A stretch of DNA of 64,000 nucleotides. Source: SBBG01 sp033717875 (lineage in GTDB: Bacteria > Pseudomonadota > Gammaproteobacteria > Ga0077554 > Ga007554). The stretch spans positions 62,001-126,000 of the forward strand of contig JADDKJ010000002.1 in assembly GCA_033717875.1 (NCBI GenBank), read 5' to 3'. Of this stretch, positions 1-7,615 are shown piece by piece. The notes below the pieces were generated by a model. That model did no database searches. It was not told where the DNA came from and was given only the letters and a program-made list of their open reading frames with translations. The translations under genes were made by a program, and so were the position numbers. How positions within the stretch are numbered: position 1 is the first letter of the stretch; the number at the start of each line of letters is the position of its first letter.

Positions 1-165
1 CTCACCTGATAAGGCCTCATCGTGGAACCCTTTGATTGCGCGCAGCCCAGGCGGGCCGGAAATTGCGGCAACATCTTTCCACTTCTCATACCGCTTTAGC
101 ACCTCCTTCGGCACGCTAGCGGAGAGCTGTTTATCGACACGGCGGTGTTCTTCAATTCTCCACAT
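1..165 (-). CDS. RelE/HigB-type toxin, C-terminus cut by the window edge
   Basis: This reading frame starts at 165 on the minus strand and runs off the left edge. Its 55 visible residues begin MWRIEEHRRVDKQLSASVP and continue through an LKRYEKW segment to GLRAIKGFHDEAL. That pattern, with a charged helix followed by a conserved IKGFHDE stretch, is typical of RelE/HigB-like ribosome-dependent mRNA interferases of type II toxin-antitoxin modules. The antitoxin would be expected beyond the left edge. A promoter at 171-200 places transcription initiation almost at the start codon, so the message may be leaderless. The family call rests on the N-terminal half only. Confidence 0.6.
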   Translation of the reverse strand, partial: MWRIEEHRRVDKQLSASVPKEVLKRYEKWKDVAAISGPPGLRAIKGFHDEALSGE

Positions 166-170
166 ACCAA

Positions 171-200
171 ATTATGCTTATATTATTTTTGATATGTCAA
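171..200 (-). promoter_or_regulatory. Sigma70-type promoter for the edge toxin gene
   Basis: On the minus strand a TTGACA box (195-200) lies 18 bp from a CATAAT box (171-176). The expected start of transcription is at or within a few bases of the ATG at 165. No Shine-Dalgarno sequence is visible. Confidence 0.55.
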
Positions 201-297
201 GGGGCGTGACTCTTAAGCGGTATGATGTCTTGTTTAACCGGCAGCACGTAGGGCGAAAAACCTGCTGGCATTGTGCCAGATGAGACAACAACCATTC

Positions 298-333
298 GGC
301 GCAATACGGCTATCGCCTATTGCACCCTACGCG
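298..333. repeat. Short intergenic palindrome, distant family-A member
   Basis: An imperfect palindrome ends in TTGCACCCTACG, the same CACCCTAC end seen in the family-A elements elsewhere in the window. It lies just past the 3' end of the DUF2971 gene. Its left arm differs from the other copies. Confidence 0.35.
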
Positions 334-359
334 GGCTGCAGATACTTGTTGGATTGCGT

Positions 360-1109
360 CTAAACATATACGTTTCGGTCGTCTCGAGAATAAAGAACCG
401 GAACTTGCTTTAAGCCAGATCTTTCTAACAGCTGTTTCGCGGCTGCCGCGCACTCTTCTGTTGCCTTTGGCGACATAACCACGGCTTCGATAAGTACGTC
501 CAATTGCACCGGCAACCAGACGTTTTCTGGTGGGCTATCAGCGATATTGGGCCAGTGTACAATTCGTATTTCGTTTTCGAGGCTAAAGTGAAGATCTTTC
601 CAGAAAAAGATACTCGGTGTTCCAAAATAGTCAATCCACTGTCCGCCCGCATGATCAAAATAGTTGACCAAAGAAATATCCAGGGGCCACTTTTCAATCG
701 CTTCATCACACGCTCTTTCGAGCGCCGCTACAGTCGACTTAACCGCGACACCCGGTGACTTTCGGACATAGCCCTTCCACATTAGGTCGAAGTCAGTATC
801 GCCCACACACCAGCAATTGATATAGGTACGGAGCCGATCCCGCGCTCTCGCTTCGCGCTCATTTAGAACCTCATCGGAGTCAGTAACCTTTTCAATCCAC
901 TGTTCCATATCCACCAATTGACGGCGCGAGTATGTGCCTTCAAAGCGGTCTTCAAGCCGATCTGCCCTACATAGATACAATGATCGTGTATTCAAAAGAG
1001 ATTCGAACTTATACCAGTCCATGTACCGCCATACGCTAGTCGACCGATCTTCGGGCAAGCAACACTTCGAATGCACGTCTCGCTTCAGGTTTATGTACTG
1101 GTCGCTCAT
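360..1109 (-). CDS. DUF2971-like protein
   Basis: This 249-residue protein has no signal peptide or membrane segment. Near residue 27 it has VWRYMDWYKFESLL, then SLYLCRADRLEDRFEG, and further on CWCVGDTDFDLMWKGY followed by PGVAVKST. This order (a short Y-x-x-x-x-F-x-x-L-L start, an L-x-x-x-x-x-L-x-D-x-F-E loop, then a C-W/W-x-x-Y block) matches the DUF2971 family, which is often found in phage or defence-related islands. Molecular function is unknown. The gene stands alone, is less GC-rich than the downstream housekeeping genes, and lies near toxin-antitoxin genes, consistent with horizontal transfer. No clear ribosome binding site precedes the ATG. Confidence 0.55.
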   Translation of the reverse strand: MSDQYINLKRDVHSKCCLPEDRSTSVWRYMDWYKFESLLNTRSLYLCRADRLEDRFEGTYSRRQLVDMEQWIEKVTDSDEVLNEREARARDRLRTYINCWCVGDTDFDLMWKGYVRKSPGVAVKSTVAALERACDEAIEKWPLDISLVNYFDHAGGQWIDYFGTPSIFFWKDLHFSLENEIRIVHWPNIADSPPENVWLPVQLDVLIEAVVMSPKATEECAAAAKQLLERSGLKQVPVLYSRDDRNVYV

Positions 1110-1355
1110 GTTAAGAAATCCAAACGTGAATCAACCTCACTTTCGACGCAAAAAAAGGCGTCAATAGTGAAATCTAATCCGCATTTCTTTTGCTATATTT
1201 ATGAATCTTCTACAGTGAAAAAATAAAAATCATCACTATCAAAAGAAGTTTTACTGCATGGCGTCACGATCCATCAAGCACCGTTTGCTGCGGGACCACC
1301 TTCTCCCGCTGGGAAAAGAAAACAGGCGGACATAAGATAAAGAGCGCCCAGCACA

Positions 1356-2720
1356 TCACCTGACCCAAATCGTTTTCGCATTCACGAACTCACGCAGGCC
1401 GTGATATGACAGCTCGCGGCCGTAGCCGGAGGCTTTGATGCCGCCGAAGGGCAGGCGCGGATCGCTTTTGACCATGCCGTTGACGAAGCACGCGCCCGCC
1501 TCCACGCGCCGGGCCAAGGCTTCGCCGCGCGCGGCATCGCGCGTCCAGACGCTGCCGCCGAGGCCGAAACGTGAGCCGTTGGCGAGGCACAGCGCGTCTT
1601 CCTCGTCGCGTGCGCGAATGACGATGGCCACCGGGCCGAACAATTCTTCGTCGAAGGCGCGTTGGCCGGTAGTGACATGATCGAGGATCGACGCCTGATA
1701 ATAGGCGCCTGAACCGGACAGTGGCGCGCAGCCGGTCACGGCAACGGCGCCTTGGCGGATGCTGTCGGCAACCTGCTGGTGCAGCTCGTCACGCAGGTCG
1801 GCGCGCGCCATCGGCGCCAACGTGGTCGACTCGCTGAGTGGATCGCCGGGCTTGAGCTGCTCTACCACCGCTTTGAATCGCGCGACGAACTCGTCGGCAA
1901 TGGTCTCGACGACGATGAAGCGCTTGGCGGCGATGCAGCTCTGCCCCGCATTGAGAAAACGCGAGGCCACGGCGTTGCTCACCGCCAGCTCCAGATCGGC
2001 ATCCTCCAGCACGATGAAGGCATCCGACCCACCCAGCTCCAGCACCGATTTCTTCAAGTGGGCTCCGGCCACCGCCGCCACCTTGCGCCCCGCCGCTTCG
2101 CTGCCGGTGAGCGTGACGGCGTGAATGCGCGGGTCGGCGATGACCTGCTCGACCTGGGCGGCGGAAATCATCAGGGTGCGGAACACGCCCGGGGGAAACC
2201 CGCTTTCGCCAAACACCCGTTCGATGGCCTGAGCGCACTGCGGCACGTTGGAGGCGTGCTTCAAGACGCCGGTGTTACCCGCCACCAGTGCGGGCGCGGC
2301 GAAGCGGAACACCTGCCAGAAGGGGAAATTCCACGGCATGACCGCCAGCACCGTGCCCAGCGGCTGATAGGCGACGTAGCTCTTGCCGGCATCGGAAACA
2401 ATCACTTCGTCGGCAAGAAAGGCCGGGCCGTGCTCGGCGTAGTAGTCGCAGGCCAGCGCGCACTTCTCGATCTCCGCCCTGGCTTCCTTGATCAGCTTGC
2501 CCATCTCCAGGGTGATAATGCGCGCCAGCGCGTCGCGATGATCGCGCAAATACTGCGCGGCCCGGCGCATCAGGCGGCAACGTTCCGGCAGCGGCGTGAC
2601 GGCCCAGCCAGGCGCGGCAGCGGTGGCCTGCGTCAGCGCCGTCTCAAGCTGCGCCGCGTCCCAGACTGGAAATTCCGCGAGCACGGCGCTGTCTACGGGG
2701 TTTATCGACTGGAATGTCAT
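1356..2720 (-). CDS. NAD(P)-dependent succinate-semialdehyde dehydrogenase (Sad/YneI-like)
   Basis: A 454-residue soluble aldehyde dehydrogenase, the usual length of the short Sad/YneI-type succinate-semialdehyde dehydrogenases that feed succinate into the TCA cycle. The cofactor fold shows PWNFPFWQ near 129 and VLKHAS with K154. FTGS-type contacts appear as LTGSEAAGRK near 204. The catalytic base is E228 in LELGGSD, and the nucleophile is C262 in NAGQSCIAAKR. The C-terminal GPVAIV and LPFGGIKASGYGRE motifs are intact. It is a single gene, with higA beginning 36 bp upstream on the same strand. Other semialdehyde substrates are possible. Confidence 0.85.
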   Translation of the reverse strand: MTFQSINPVDSAVLAEFPVWDAAQLETALTQATAAAPGWAVTPLPERCRLMRRAAQYLRDHRDALARIITLEMGKLIKEARAEIEKCALACDYYAEHGPAFLADEVIVSDAGKSYVAYQPLGTVLAVMPWNFPFWQVFRFAAPALVAGNTGVLKHASNVPQCAQAIERVFGESGFPPGVFRTLMISAAQVEQVIADPRIHAVTLTGSEAAGRKVAAVAGAHLKKSVLELGGSDAFIVLEDADLELAVSNAVASRFLNAGQSCIAAKRFIVVETIADEFVARFKAVVEQLKPGDPLSESTTLAPMARADLRDELHQQVADSIRQGAVAVTGCAPLSGSGAYYQASILDHVTTGQRAFDEELFGPVAIVIRARDEEDALCLANGSRFGLGGSVWTRDAARGEALARRVEAGACFVNGMVKSDPRLPFGGIKASGYGRELSYHGLREFVNAKTIWVR

Positions 2721-2756
2721 GATGGACTCCTTGGAAGCTGTTGGCGTTTCGGGGCA

Positions 2757-3062
2757 TCACGCTGCACGTGACAGGGGATGAACTTCCTTTTCCAGCCTGT
2801 CCTCAAGCGCCTCCAACGCCACTTCCATGTCATAGTGGGATTGGAGGTTGAGCCAAAACTGCGCCTCCATGTTGAAATATCGCCCAAGCCGCAATGCGGT
2901 ATCGGCGGTGATCGCACGGCGGCCATGCACAATTTCATTGATGCGCCGGGGGGTGACTCCAATATCTTTTGCGAGCCGATACTGGCTGATCCCCAGAGGC
3001 TCCAGAAATTCCGCAAGGAGAATTTCGCCAGGATGAATGGGAGAAAAATCACGCTTTGCCAT
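2757..3062 (-). CDS. higA: HigA-family antitoxin (XRE helix-turn-helix)
   Basis: A 101-residue protein beginning MAKRDFSPIHPGEILLAEFL, the HPGE-x-L-x-E-x-L opening typical of HigA/VapI antitoxins. The XRE helix-turn-helix spans about residues 25-50 (ISQYRLAKDIGVTPRRINEI, then GRRAIT), followed by LRLGRYFNMEAQFWLNLQ. It should neutralise the HigB toxin encoded immediately upstream and repress the operon. The two genes are separated by 9 bp in toxin-first order, which is characteristic of higBA. Confidence 0.88.
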   Translation of the reverse strand: MAKRDFSPIHPGEILLAEFLEPLGISQYRLAKDIGVTPRRINEIVHGRRAITADTALRLGRYFNMEAQFWLNLQSHYDMEVALEALEDRLEKEVHPLSRAA

Positions 3063-3071
3063 AATGACCTC

Positions 3072-3353
3072 TCAATGGTAGTCGGCAATTTCGACGTCGT
3101 AAGCATCGCTGCCTTGCCATACGAAACAGATCCGCCACTGCTTGTTGATGCGTATGCTGTATTGACCTTTTCTGTCGCCACGAAGCGCCTCCAGGTGATT
3201 CGACGGTGGAACACGGAGCGTTTCAAGAAGACCTGCGGCATTCAATATCTTAAGCTTCATGCTTGCTGCGCGCTGGATTGTTTGCGGCAACTTTGTCGAA
3301 AACCGGCCGTGGAAGAGCTTTTCCGTCTCTCGACATTTGAAGGATTTGATCAT
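3072..3353 (-). CDS. higB: HigB-family toxin (RelE superfamily mRNA interferase)
   Basis: A 93-residue protein starting MIKSFKCRETEKLFHG, the standard HigB start, with the core GLLETLRVPPSNHLEAL, GDRKGQYSIRINKQWRICF and the tail DAYDVEIADYH. RelE-superfamily HigB enzymes cut mRNA on the ribosome. The length is normal for the family. It is the first gene of the higBA operon. A good promoter at 3363-3391 predicts a start of transcription only a few bases before the ATG, and there is no Shine-Dalgarno sequence, so translation may be leaderless. Confidence 0.88.
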   Translation of the reverse strand: MIKSFKCRETEKLFHGRFSTKLPQTIQRAASMKLKILNAAGLLETLRVPPSNHLEALRGDRKGQYSIRINKQWRICFVWQGSDAYDVEIADYH

Positions 3354-3362
3354 GCTTTTTTG

Positions 3363-3391
3363 ATACTATCCTTCCAGGATAATATCGTCAA
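3363..3391 (-). promoter_or_regulatory. higBA promoter with candidate operator
   Basis: On the minus strand TTGACG (3386-3391) and TAGTAT (3363-3368) are 17 bp apart. An inverted repeat, ATCCT-TCC-AGGAT (about 3368-3380), lies inside the spacer where HigA could block RNA polymerase. The operator role is inferred from position. Confidence 0.6.
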
Positions 3392-3422
3392 GAGATATTA
3401 GACGGGTGCAGAGCGCCACCTC

Positions 3423-3452
3423 TTGACATTTAAATGATAATGATTATCATTT
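3423..3452 (+). promoter_or_regulatory. Fur box overlapping a sigma70 promoter
   Basis: TTGACA (3423-3428) is followed after 16 bp by TATCAT (3445-3450). Lying over the spacer and -10 is a 21-bp palindrome (3432-3452) with arms AAATGATAA and TTATCATTT around TGA. This is an almost ideal Fur box, placed so that Fe-Fur would block polymerase. The controlled gene starts at 3484. Confidence 0.85.
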
Positions 3453-3483
3453 ACAGATATCTGTTCGTGCAAGGAGGTGCCGT

Positions 3484-3762
3484 ATGCGATACATCATTGA
3501 CGCCTGGCTGGAAGATGGAGATCCTCGCTTGAGCATCCGCGACGCGGACACGGGGGCGGTACGGATGCAGTGGGACTATGAGAGGCCGCGCGATGCGGTG
3601 GCGCGTGAGCGTGCGGCCAGCAAGGCGCTCCAGGGTTTGTTCAGGAAGCTGATGCTGCTGTCGTGCGCCGACAGGATCAGTCTACCGGCGCGAAGCGCCT
3701 CCCCCGGCTTCGGCGCGGAATGCCTTGATTGCGGAGAGTGTGTCGCAGAGAAGGAGCGCTAA
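3484..3762 (+). CDS. Small Fur-controlled protein of unknown function
   Basis: A 92-residue protein starting MRYIIDAWLEDGDPRLSI and ending with a cysteine cluster, CLDCGEC, close to the C-terminus; another cysteine lies in LSCADR. No signal peptide or membrane helix is apparent. The start is well supported: AAGGAGGTG lies 4 bp before the ATG. The perfect Fur box over its promoter predicts expression under iron limitation. The terminal C-x-x-C-x-x-C could bind a metal, but this is only a guess. I do not recognise a named family. Confidence 0.75.
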   Translation: MRYIIDAWLEDGDPRLSIRDADTGAVRMQWDYERPRDAVARERAASKALQGLFRKLMLLSCADRISLPARSASPGFGAECLDCGECVAEKER

Positions 3763-3873
3763 GACTTCGAACAAGTTCGAGCAACACACCGTTCTTGACC
3801 ATCACCCGCCAGACAAGGACAATCAACGGGAAAATTTCGAGGGCCGTTGATCGTGTTTGAAGTTGAACCAGAA

Positions 3874-4830
3874 ATGAAGAAACGCAGCATTTGTGTATTG
3901 GGGGCCAGCGGCTTTGTCGGCCGTCACCTGGTCAATCAGTTGGTCAAGGAAGGCTGCCGGCTGAGGCTGATCGTGCGGCACCCGGAGCGGCACCGTGACT
4001 TGACGGTGTGGCCGGGTGTGGAAGTGGTGGATGCCGATGTTCACGATCCCGAGGCGCTCAAACGCGCCTTTGCGGGCTGCGACACCGTCATCAATCTGAT
4101 CGGCATCCTCAACGAGAACCGCAAGACCACCTTCCAGGCCACGCATGTCGAACTGCCGCGAAAGGTGGTGCAAGCCTGCGTTGCCCAGGGTGTGACGCGC
4201 CTGCTGCACATGAGCGCGCTCAATGCCGATGCCGCGAAAGGCCCCAGCCGCTATCTGCGCAGCAAGGGCGAAGGCGAGGGTATTGTCCACGCCGCGTCGG
4301 CGCAGGGACTGCGTGTAACCAGTTTCCGTCCCTCCGTGATCTTCGGCCCCGGCGACCATTTCTTCAATCGCTTCGCGACGCTGCTGAAACTTGCACCCAT
4401 CCTGCCGCTGGCCTGCCCCGAGGCGCGCTTCGCCCCGGTGTATGTCGGCGATGTCGTTCACGCCTTTGTCACCGCGCTGCGCGACAAGGCCACGGTCGGT
4501 GAACGCTACGATCTGTGCGGTCCGCGCGGCTATACGCTCAAACAACTGGTCGAATATGCCGCCCATGTGCTGAGCATCGACCGTGTCATTATCGGCCTGG
4601 GTGATTCGCTGTCGCGGCTGATGGCAGGCGTAATGCAATTCGCCCCCGGCAAACCGCTCAGCCCCGACAATTACCTGTCGATGCGGGTGGACAGCGAGTG
4701 CAAGGGAGAATTCCCCGCCGTGTTCGGCATCCAGCCGACGGCCATCGAGGCGGTGGTTCCGTTTTATCTGAACAAGCGTGATCAGCGCGCCCGCTATTAT
4801 GACTTCCGGCGGGTAGCGCGGCGCGATTAG
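3874..4830 (+). CDS. Atypical short-chain dehydrogenase, complex I NDUFA9-like
   Basis: A 318-residue protein starting MKKRSICVLGASGFVGRHLV. GASGFVG is the glycine-rich NAD(P)-binding motif at about residues 9-15, and VDADVHD with VINLIGIL completes the Rossmann half. The catalytic SDR tyrosine pattern is replaced by SRYLRSKGEGE, as in atypical NmrA/NDUFA9-like SDRs. SFRPSVIFGPGDHFFNR and FAPVYVGDVV match the bacterial complex I NDUFA9-subunit-like family. I chose the ATG at 3874 over an upstream TTG because it begins directly at the Rossmann strand. It is followed 14 bp later by cca, so the two are probably cotranscribed. Substrate unknown. Confidence 0.78.
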   Translation: MKKRSICVLGASGFVGRHLVNQLVKEGCRLRLIVRHPERHRDLTVWPGVEVVDADVHDPEALKRAFAGCDTVINLIGILNENRKTTFQATHVELPRKVVQACVAQGVTRLLHMSALNADAAKGPSRYLRSKGEGEGIVHAASAQGLRVTSFRPSVIFGPGDHFFNRFATLLKLAPILPLACPEARFAPVYVGDVVHAFVTALRDKATVGERYDLCGPRGYTLKQLVEYAAHVLSIDRVIIGLGDSLSRLMAGVMQFAPGKPLSPDNYLSMRVDSECKGEFPAVFGIQPTAIEAVVPFYLNKRDQRARYYDFRRVARRD

Positions 4831-4844
4831 GGGCTGTTGCGACG

Positions 4845-6083
4845 ATGGAAATCTACCAGGTCGGCGGTTCGGTGCGCGACAAGCGGCTCGGCCTGCCGGT
4901 GCAGGACCGCGACTGGGTGGTGATCGGCGCGACGCCGCAGCAGATGCTGGATCTGGGATACCGGCAGGTGGGCAAGGACTTCCCGGTGTTTCTGCACCCG
5001 GAAAGCCGCGAGGAATACGCCCTGGCGCGCACCGAACGCAAGACCGGCCCCGGTTACAAGGGTTTTGCCGTCCATGCCGCACCCGATGTGACGCTGATCG
5101 ACGATCTGCGCCGCCGCGATCTCACCATCAATGCCATGGCCGAAACACCGGATGGCGAGTTGATCGATCCTTTCGGCGGCGCGGAGGATCTGCGTCAGCG
5201 CCTGCTGCGCCATGTCTCGCCCGCCTTTGCCGAAGACCCGGTGCGCATCCTGCGCGTGGCGCGTTTCGCCGCGCGGTTTGCCGGTATGGGCTTTCGCGTT
5301 GCCGGGGAGACCAATGCACTGATGCGCCGCATGGTCGAGTCGGGCGAGGTCGATGCCCTGGTGCCGGAACGGGTATGGACGGAGTTGGAACGGGCGCTGG
5401 GCGAATCGCGTCCGGCGCGCTTCTTCGAAGTGTTGCGCGACTGCGGCGCCCTGGCGCGGCTGTTCCCCGAAATCGACCGCTTGTTTGGCGTGCCCCAGCC
5501 CATCGAACATCACCCCGAAATCGACACCGGCGTGCATGTGATGATGGTGCTGGACCAAGCGGTGCGCCTGTCCAGCGACCCGTGCGTGCGCTTTGCCGCG
5601 CTGATGCACGACCTCGGCAAGGGAACCACACCGGCGGAGGAATGGCCACGCCACCTCGGCCACGAAGAACGTGGCGTGACGCTGGTGCTGAACCTGTGCC
5701 GGCGGCTGCGCGCACCGGCCGACTACCGCGATCTCGCCGTGCTGGCGGCGCGCTATCACACCCATTGCCACCGCGCCGACGAGTTGCGGCCCTCCACCTT
5801 GCTCGACACCCTGCAAGCGCTGGACGCCTTCCGCCGCCCGCAACGCTTCGAAGGCTTTCTGCTGGCGTGCGAGGCCGACTCGCGCGGCAGACCGGGCTAC
5901 GAAGAGCGCCCTTATCCCCAGGCCGATCTGTTCCGCGCCGCCCTGCGAGCGGCGCAGGCGGTGGAGGTCAAACCCTTGGTGGAAAAGGGCTACACCGGTG
6001 ACAAGCTGGCCGAGCAATTACGCTATCAACGCATCGCCGCGGTGGCGCGGATCACGAAAACCAAAGACGAGGAACCTGAGTGA
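4845..6083 (+). CDS. cca: CCA-adding tRNA nucleotidyltransferase with HD domain
   Basis: A 412-residue protein that adds or repairs the 3' CCA of tRNAs. The nucleotidyltransferase head shows GGSVRD (residues 7-12) and the metal-binding D21-R-D23. The RRDLTINAMA motif and DPFGG follow, then EDPVRILRVARFAAR. The C-terminal half holds an HD phosphohydrolase domain (HHPEIDTGVHV and ALMHDLGKG), as in the multifunctional gammaproteobacterial enzyme. The length equals the E. coli protein. Its last four bases overlap the GTG start of the next gene, so the two are translationally coupled. Confidence 0.95.
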   Translation: MEIYQVGGSVRDKRLGLPVQDRDWVVIGATPQQMLDLGYRQVGKDFPVFLHPESREEYALARTERKTGPGYKGFAVHAAPDVTLIDDLRRRDLTINAMAETPDGELIDPFGGAEDLRQRLLRHVSPAFAEDPVRILRVARFAARFAGMGFRVAGETNALMRRMVESGEVDALVPERVWTELERALGESRPARFFEVLRDCGALARLFPEIDRLFGVPQPIEHHPEIDTGVHVMMVLDQAVRLSSDPCVRFAALMHDLGKGTTPAEEWPRHLGHEERGVTLVLNLCRRLRAPADYRDLAVLAARYHTHCHRADELRPSTLLDTLQALDAFRRPQRFEGFLLACEADSRGRPGYEERPYPQADLFRAALRAAQAVEVKPLVEKGYTGDKLAEQLRYQRIAAVARITKTKDEEPE

Positions 6084-6847
6084 GCGTATTGCTGACGCGC
6101 GCCGCCGAGTTGCTGGTGCTGCCGCCTGCCGCGAATCTGCTCCTCGCCGCCCTCGGCCTCGCTCTGCTGCACAAGAAAAAACGGCTGGGCATGGCCCTGC
6201 TGGCGCTCTCCCTGACGACCTTATACCTGTTCAGCATCCCCGCCACGGCGCTGTGGCTGATGAATTCATTGCAAAAGGATTATCCCGCCCTCACCGCCGC
6301 CGATCTTCAACATCCCAAAGCGCAAGCGATCGTCGTGCTGGGCGCGGGGCGCAACTATGACACACCGGAATATGGCGGAGACACCGCATCCAAATTCGGC
6401 CTGGAACGGCTGCGCTATGGCGCCCATCTGCACCGGCTGACCGGCTTGCCGATCCTGGTCACCGGCGGCGCCCCGCACGGTGAAACCCCGCCCGAAGCAA
6501 AGATCATGAAAGACGTGCTGGTCAACGACTTCCGCGTGCCCGTGAAATGGCTCGAAGACAAAAGCCTCACCACCTTCGAAAACGCCCGCCACAGTCGCCC
6601 CCTTCTTGAACAAGCCCACATCCGGCGCGTTTACCTCGTCACCCACGCCTGGCACATGCCACGCTCCGTGCTCGCTTTCGAACAAGCAGGCCTCACAGTC
6701 ATCCCCGCCCCCACCGGCTTCGTCACCCCCTGGCCAATAGAACGTGGCGCATTCGCCTGGCTGCCTTCCGCGCACGCGCTGCAAACGTCTTACTATGCGC
6801 TGCATGAGATGGGGGGACGGGTGTGGTATGAGCTGCGGGGGTTATAG
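6080..6847 (+). CDS. ElyC/YdcF-type envelope protein (DUF218)
   Basis: A 255-residue membrane protein with two hydrophobic helices near the N-terminus (about residues 15-32 and 38-60) and a DUF218 domain: AIVVLGAGR at about residue 83, LPILVTGG, EAKIMKDVLV, then LVTHAWHMPRSVLAFEQAG near 190. ElyC of E. coli influences lipid-carrier use and peptidoglycan assembly; YdcF-like proteins bind nucleotides. The GTG start overlaps the cca stop by 4 bp. The stop codon is only 3 bp before an isolated piece of the CRISPR repeat. Confidence 0.85.
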   Translation: MSVLLTRAAELLVLPPAANLLLAALGLALLHKKKRLGMALLALSLTTLYLFSIPATALWLMNSLQKDYPALTAADLQHPKAQAIVVLGAGRNYDTPEYGGDTASKFGLERLRYGAHLHRLTGLPILVTGGAPHGETPPEAKIMKDVLVNDFRVPVKWLEDKSLTTFENARHSRPLLEQAHIRRVYLVTHAWHMPRSVLAFEQAGLTVIPAPTGFVTPWPIERGAFAWLPSAHALQTSYYALHEMGGRVWYELRGL

Positions 6848-6850
6848 CGT

Positions 6851-6877
6851 GTTCCGGCCAGCGCGCATATCCCGATG
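6851..6877 (+). repeat. Orphan partial CRISPR repeat (first 27 nt)
   Basis: These 27 bases are identical to positions 1-27 of the 36-nt CRISPR repeat of the array at 8190-9088 and in the same orientation. The last 9 bases, which carry the TATACT box, are absent and replaced by unrelated sequence. A 27-base perfect match cannot be chance. It marks a former array edge, a truncated duplicate, or a repeat recruited as an RNA element in the 3' end of the upstream message. Confidence 0.95.
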
Positions 6878-6945
6878 TTAGGCAATCTGAAAGGAGTGGT
6901 TACTTTTCAATGCGGGGGTAATACATCAGGTGCTAAAATAAAAAT

Positions 6946-7185
6946 ATGGCACCGACGATCTTTCGTGAAGGCAGCTTTCGCTTCTTTTTCTTCTCCCGCG
7001 AAGAAACGCGAATGTACGTACACGTCTCGCACCCGGACGGCGAGGAAAAGTTCTGGCTAACCCCAGAGTTGGCTTTGGCAACGAGTATAGGTCTTTCATC
7101 GAAGCAGCTTAAGAAAGCCGAAAATCTTGTTGCGACTCATTTGGAGGAAATAATTCATGCCTGGAATACCCATTTCCCAAGCTGA
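6946..7185 (+). CDS. DUF4160 protein
   Basis: A 79-residue protein beginning MAPTIFREGSFRFFFFSREE followed by RMYVHVSHPDGEEKFWL, the classical DUF4160 pattern (a G-x-x-x-F-x-x-x-S-x-E strand, then H-V-x-x-x-x-G-x-x-K-F-W-L). The tail LATHLEEIIHAWNTHF also fits. DUF4160 genes commonly sit next to DUF2442 genes, as here with a 29-bp overlap. The pair behaves like a mobile toxin-antitoxin-sized module, but its function is not established to my knowledge. No strong ribosome binding site is seen. Confidence 0.82.
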   Translation: MAPTIFREGSFRFFFFSREETRMYVHVSHPDGEEKFWLTPELALATSIGLSSKQLKKAENLVATHLEEIIHAWNTHFPS

Positions 7186-7414
7186 AGTTACCCATGTTTC
7201 AAAGCATGGCCTCTGGCTGCTGTTGGACGACGAGGAGTTGTTTCTTTCGTTCACCGATTTTCCTTGGTTCAAAGCCGCAACTATTGATCAACTTTGCGAG
7301 ATTGAGCGCCCGACAGAAGACCATCTTTATTGGCCATCGCTAGACGTTGATCTAGCTGTTGCGTCCATTCGTAATCCATCGGCATTTCCATTGGTTTCTG
7401 TGGCGCGCGCCTAA
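7157..7414 (+). CDS. DUF2442 protein
   Basis: An 85-residue protein with WLLLDDEELFLSFTDFPWF at residues 21-39, the signature of DUF2442 (D-G-x-x-x-x-V-x-F-x-x-F-P-x-L/F), and a C-terminal HLYWPSLDVDLAVASIRNP, where W-P-x-L-D-x-D-L is diagnostic. A GGAGG Shine-Dalgarno sequence lies 9-10 bp before the ATG, inside the DUF4160 gene. Partner of the DUF4160 gene upstream. Both lie between the orphan CRISPR repeat and the array. Confidence 0.85.
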   Translation: MPGIPISQAEVTHVSKHGLWLLLDDEELFLSFTDFPWFKAATIDQLCEIERPTEDHLYWPSLDVDLAVASIRNPSAFPLVSVARA

Positions 7415-7588
7415 TTCTTACGATGCGCACTCCCCGGCCAATACTACCATTGAAGCATTCGGCTCCGGCCAGCATGGCGCGTGGGCACAAAAGGCGTTTC
7501 CACCCTACTTGGCTGCACGCACTCGATTCTTGAAAACCTGGGCGAAATCTTGGCGATTTGATAAAAACCAAATAAAGTGCTCTAATGG

Positions 7589-7604
7589 GTACATTATTGA
7601 GTAC
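7589..7604. promoter_or_regulatory. Candidate operator before the Phd/RelE pair
   Basis: Two GTAC half-sites (7589-7592 and 7601-7604) flank an AT-rich 8-bp core, just before an AGGAG ribosome binding site and the antitoxin ATG at 7616. The position suits autoregulation by the antitoxin. This is inference from symmetry only. Confidence 0.35.
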
Positions 7605-7615
7605 AGGAGTTAAGC

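Noticed and set aside
7461..7482. A 10-base match (TCCGGCCAGC) to the CRISPR repeat between the orphan repeat and the array.
   Set aside because: The match does not extend and is short and GC-rich. It could be chance, so I do not count it as another repeat remnant.
7415..7588. A possible coding remnant (NTTIEAFGSGQHGAWAQ in one frame) between DUF2442 and the antitoxin gene.
   Set aside because: No start, ribosome binding site or family supports a gene. It may be an attC-like or other degenerate sequence, but I could not identify matching core sites.
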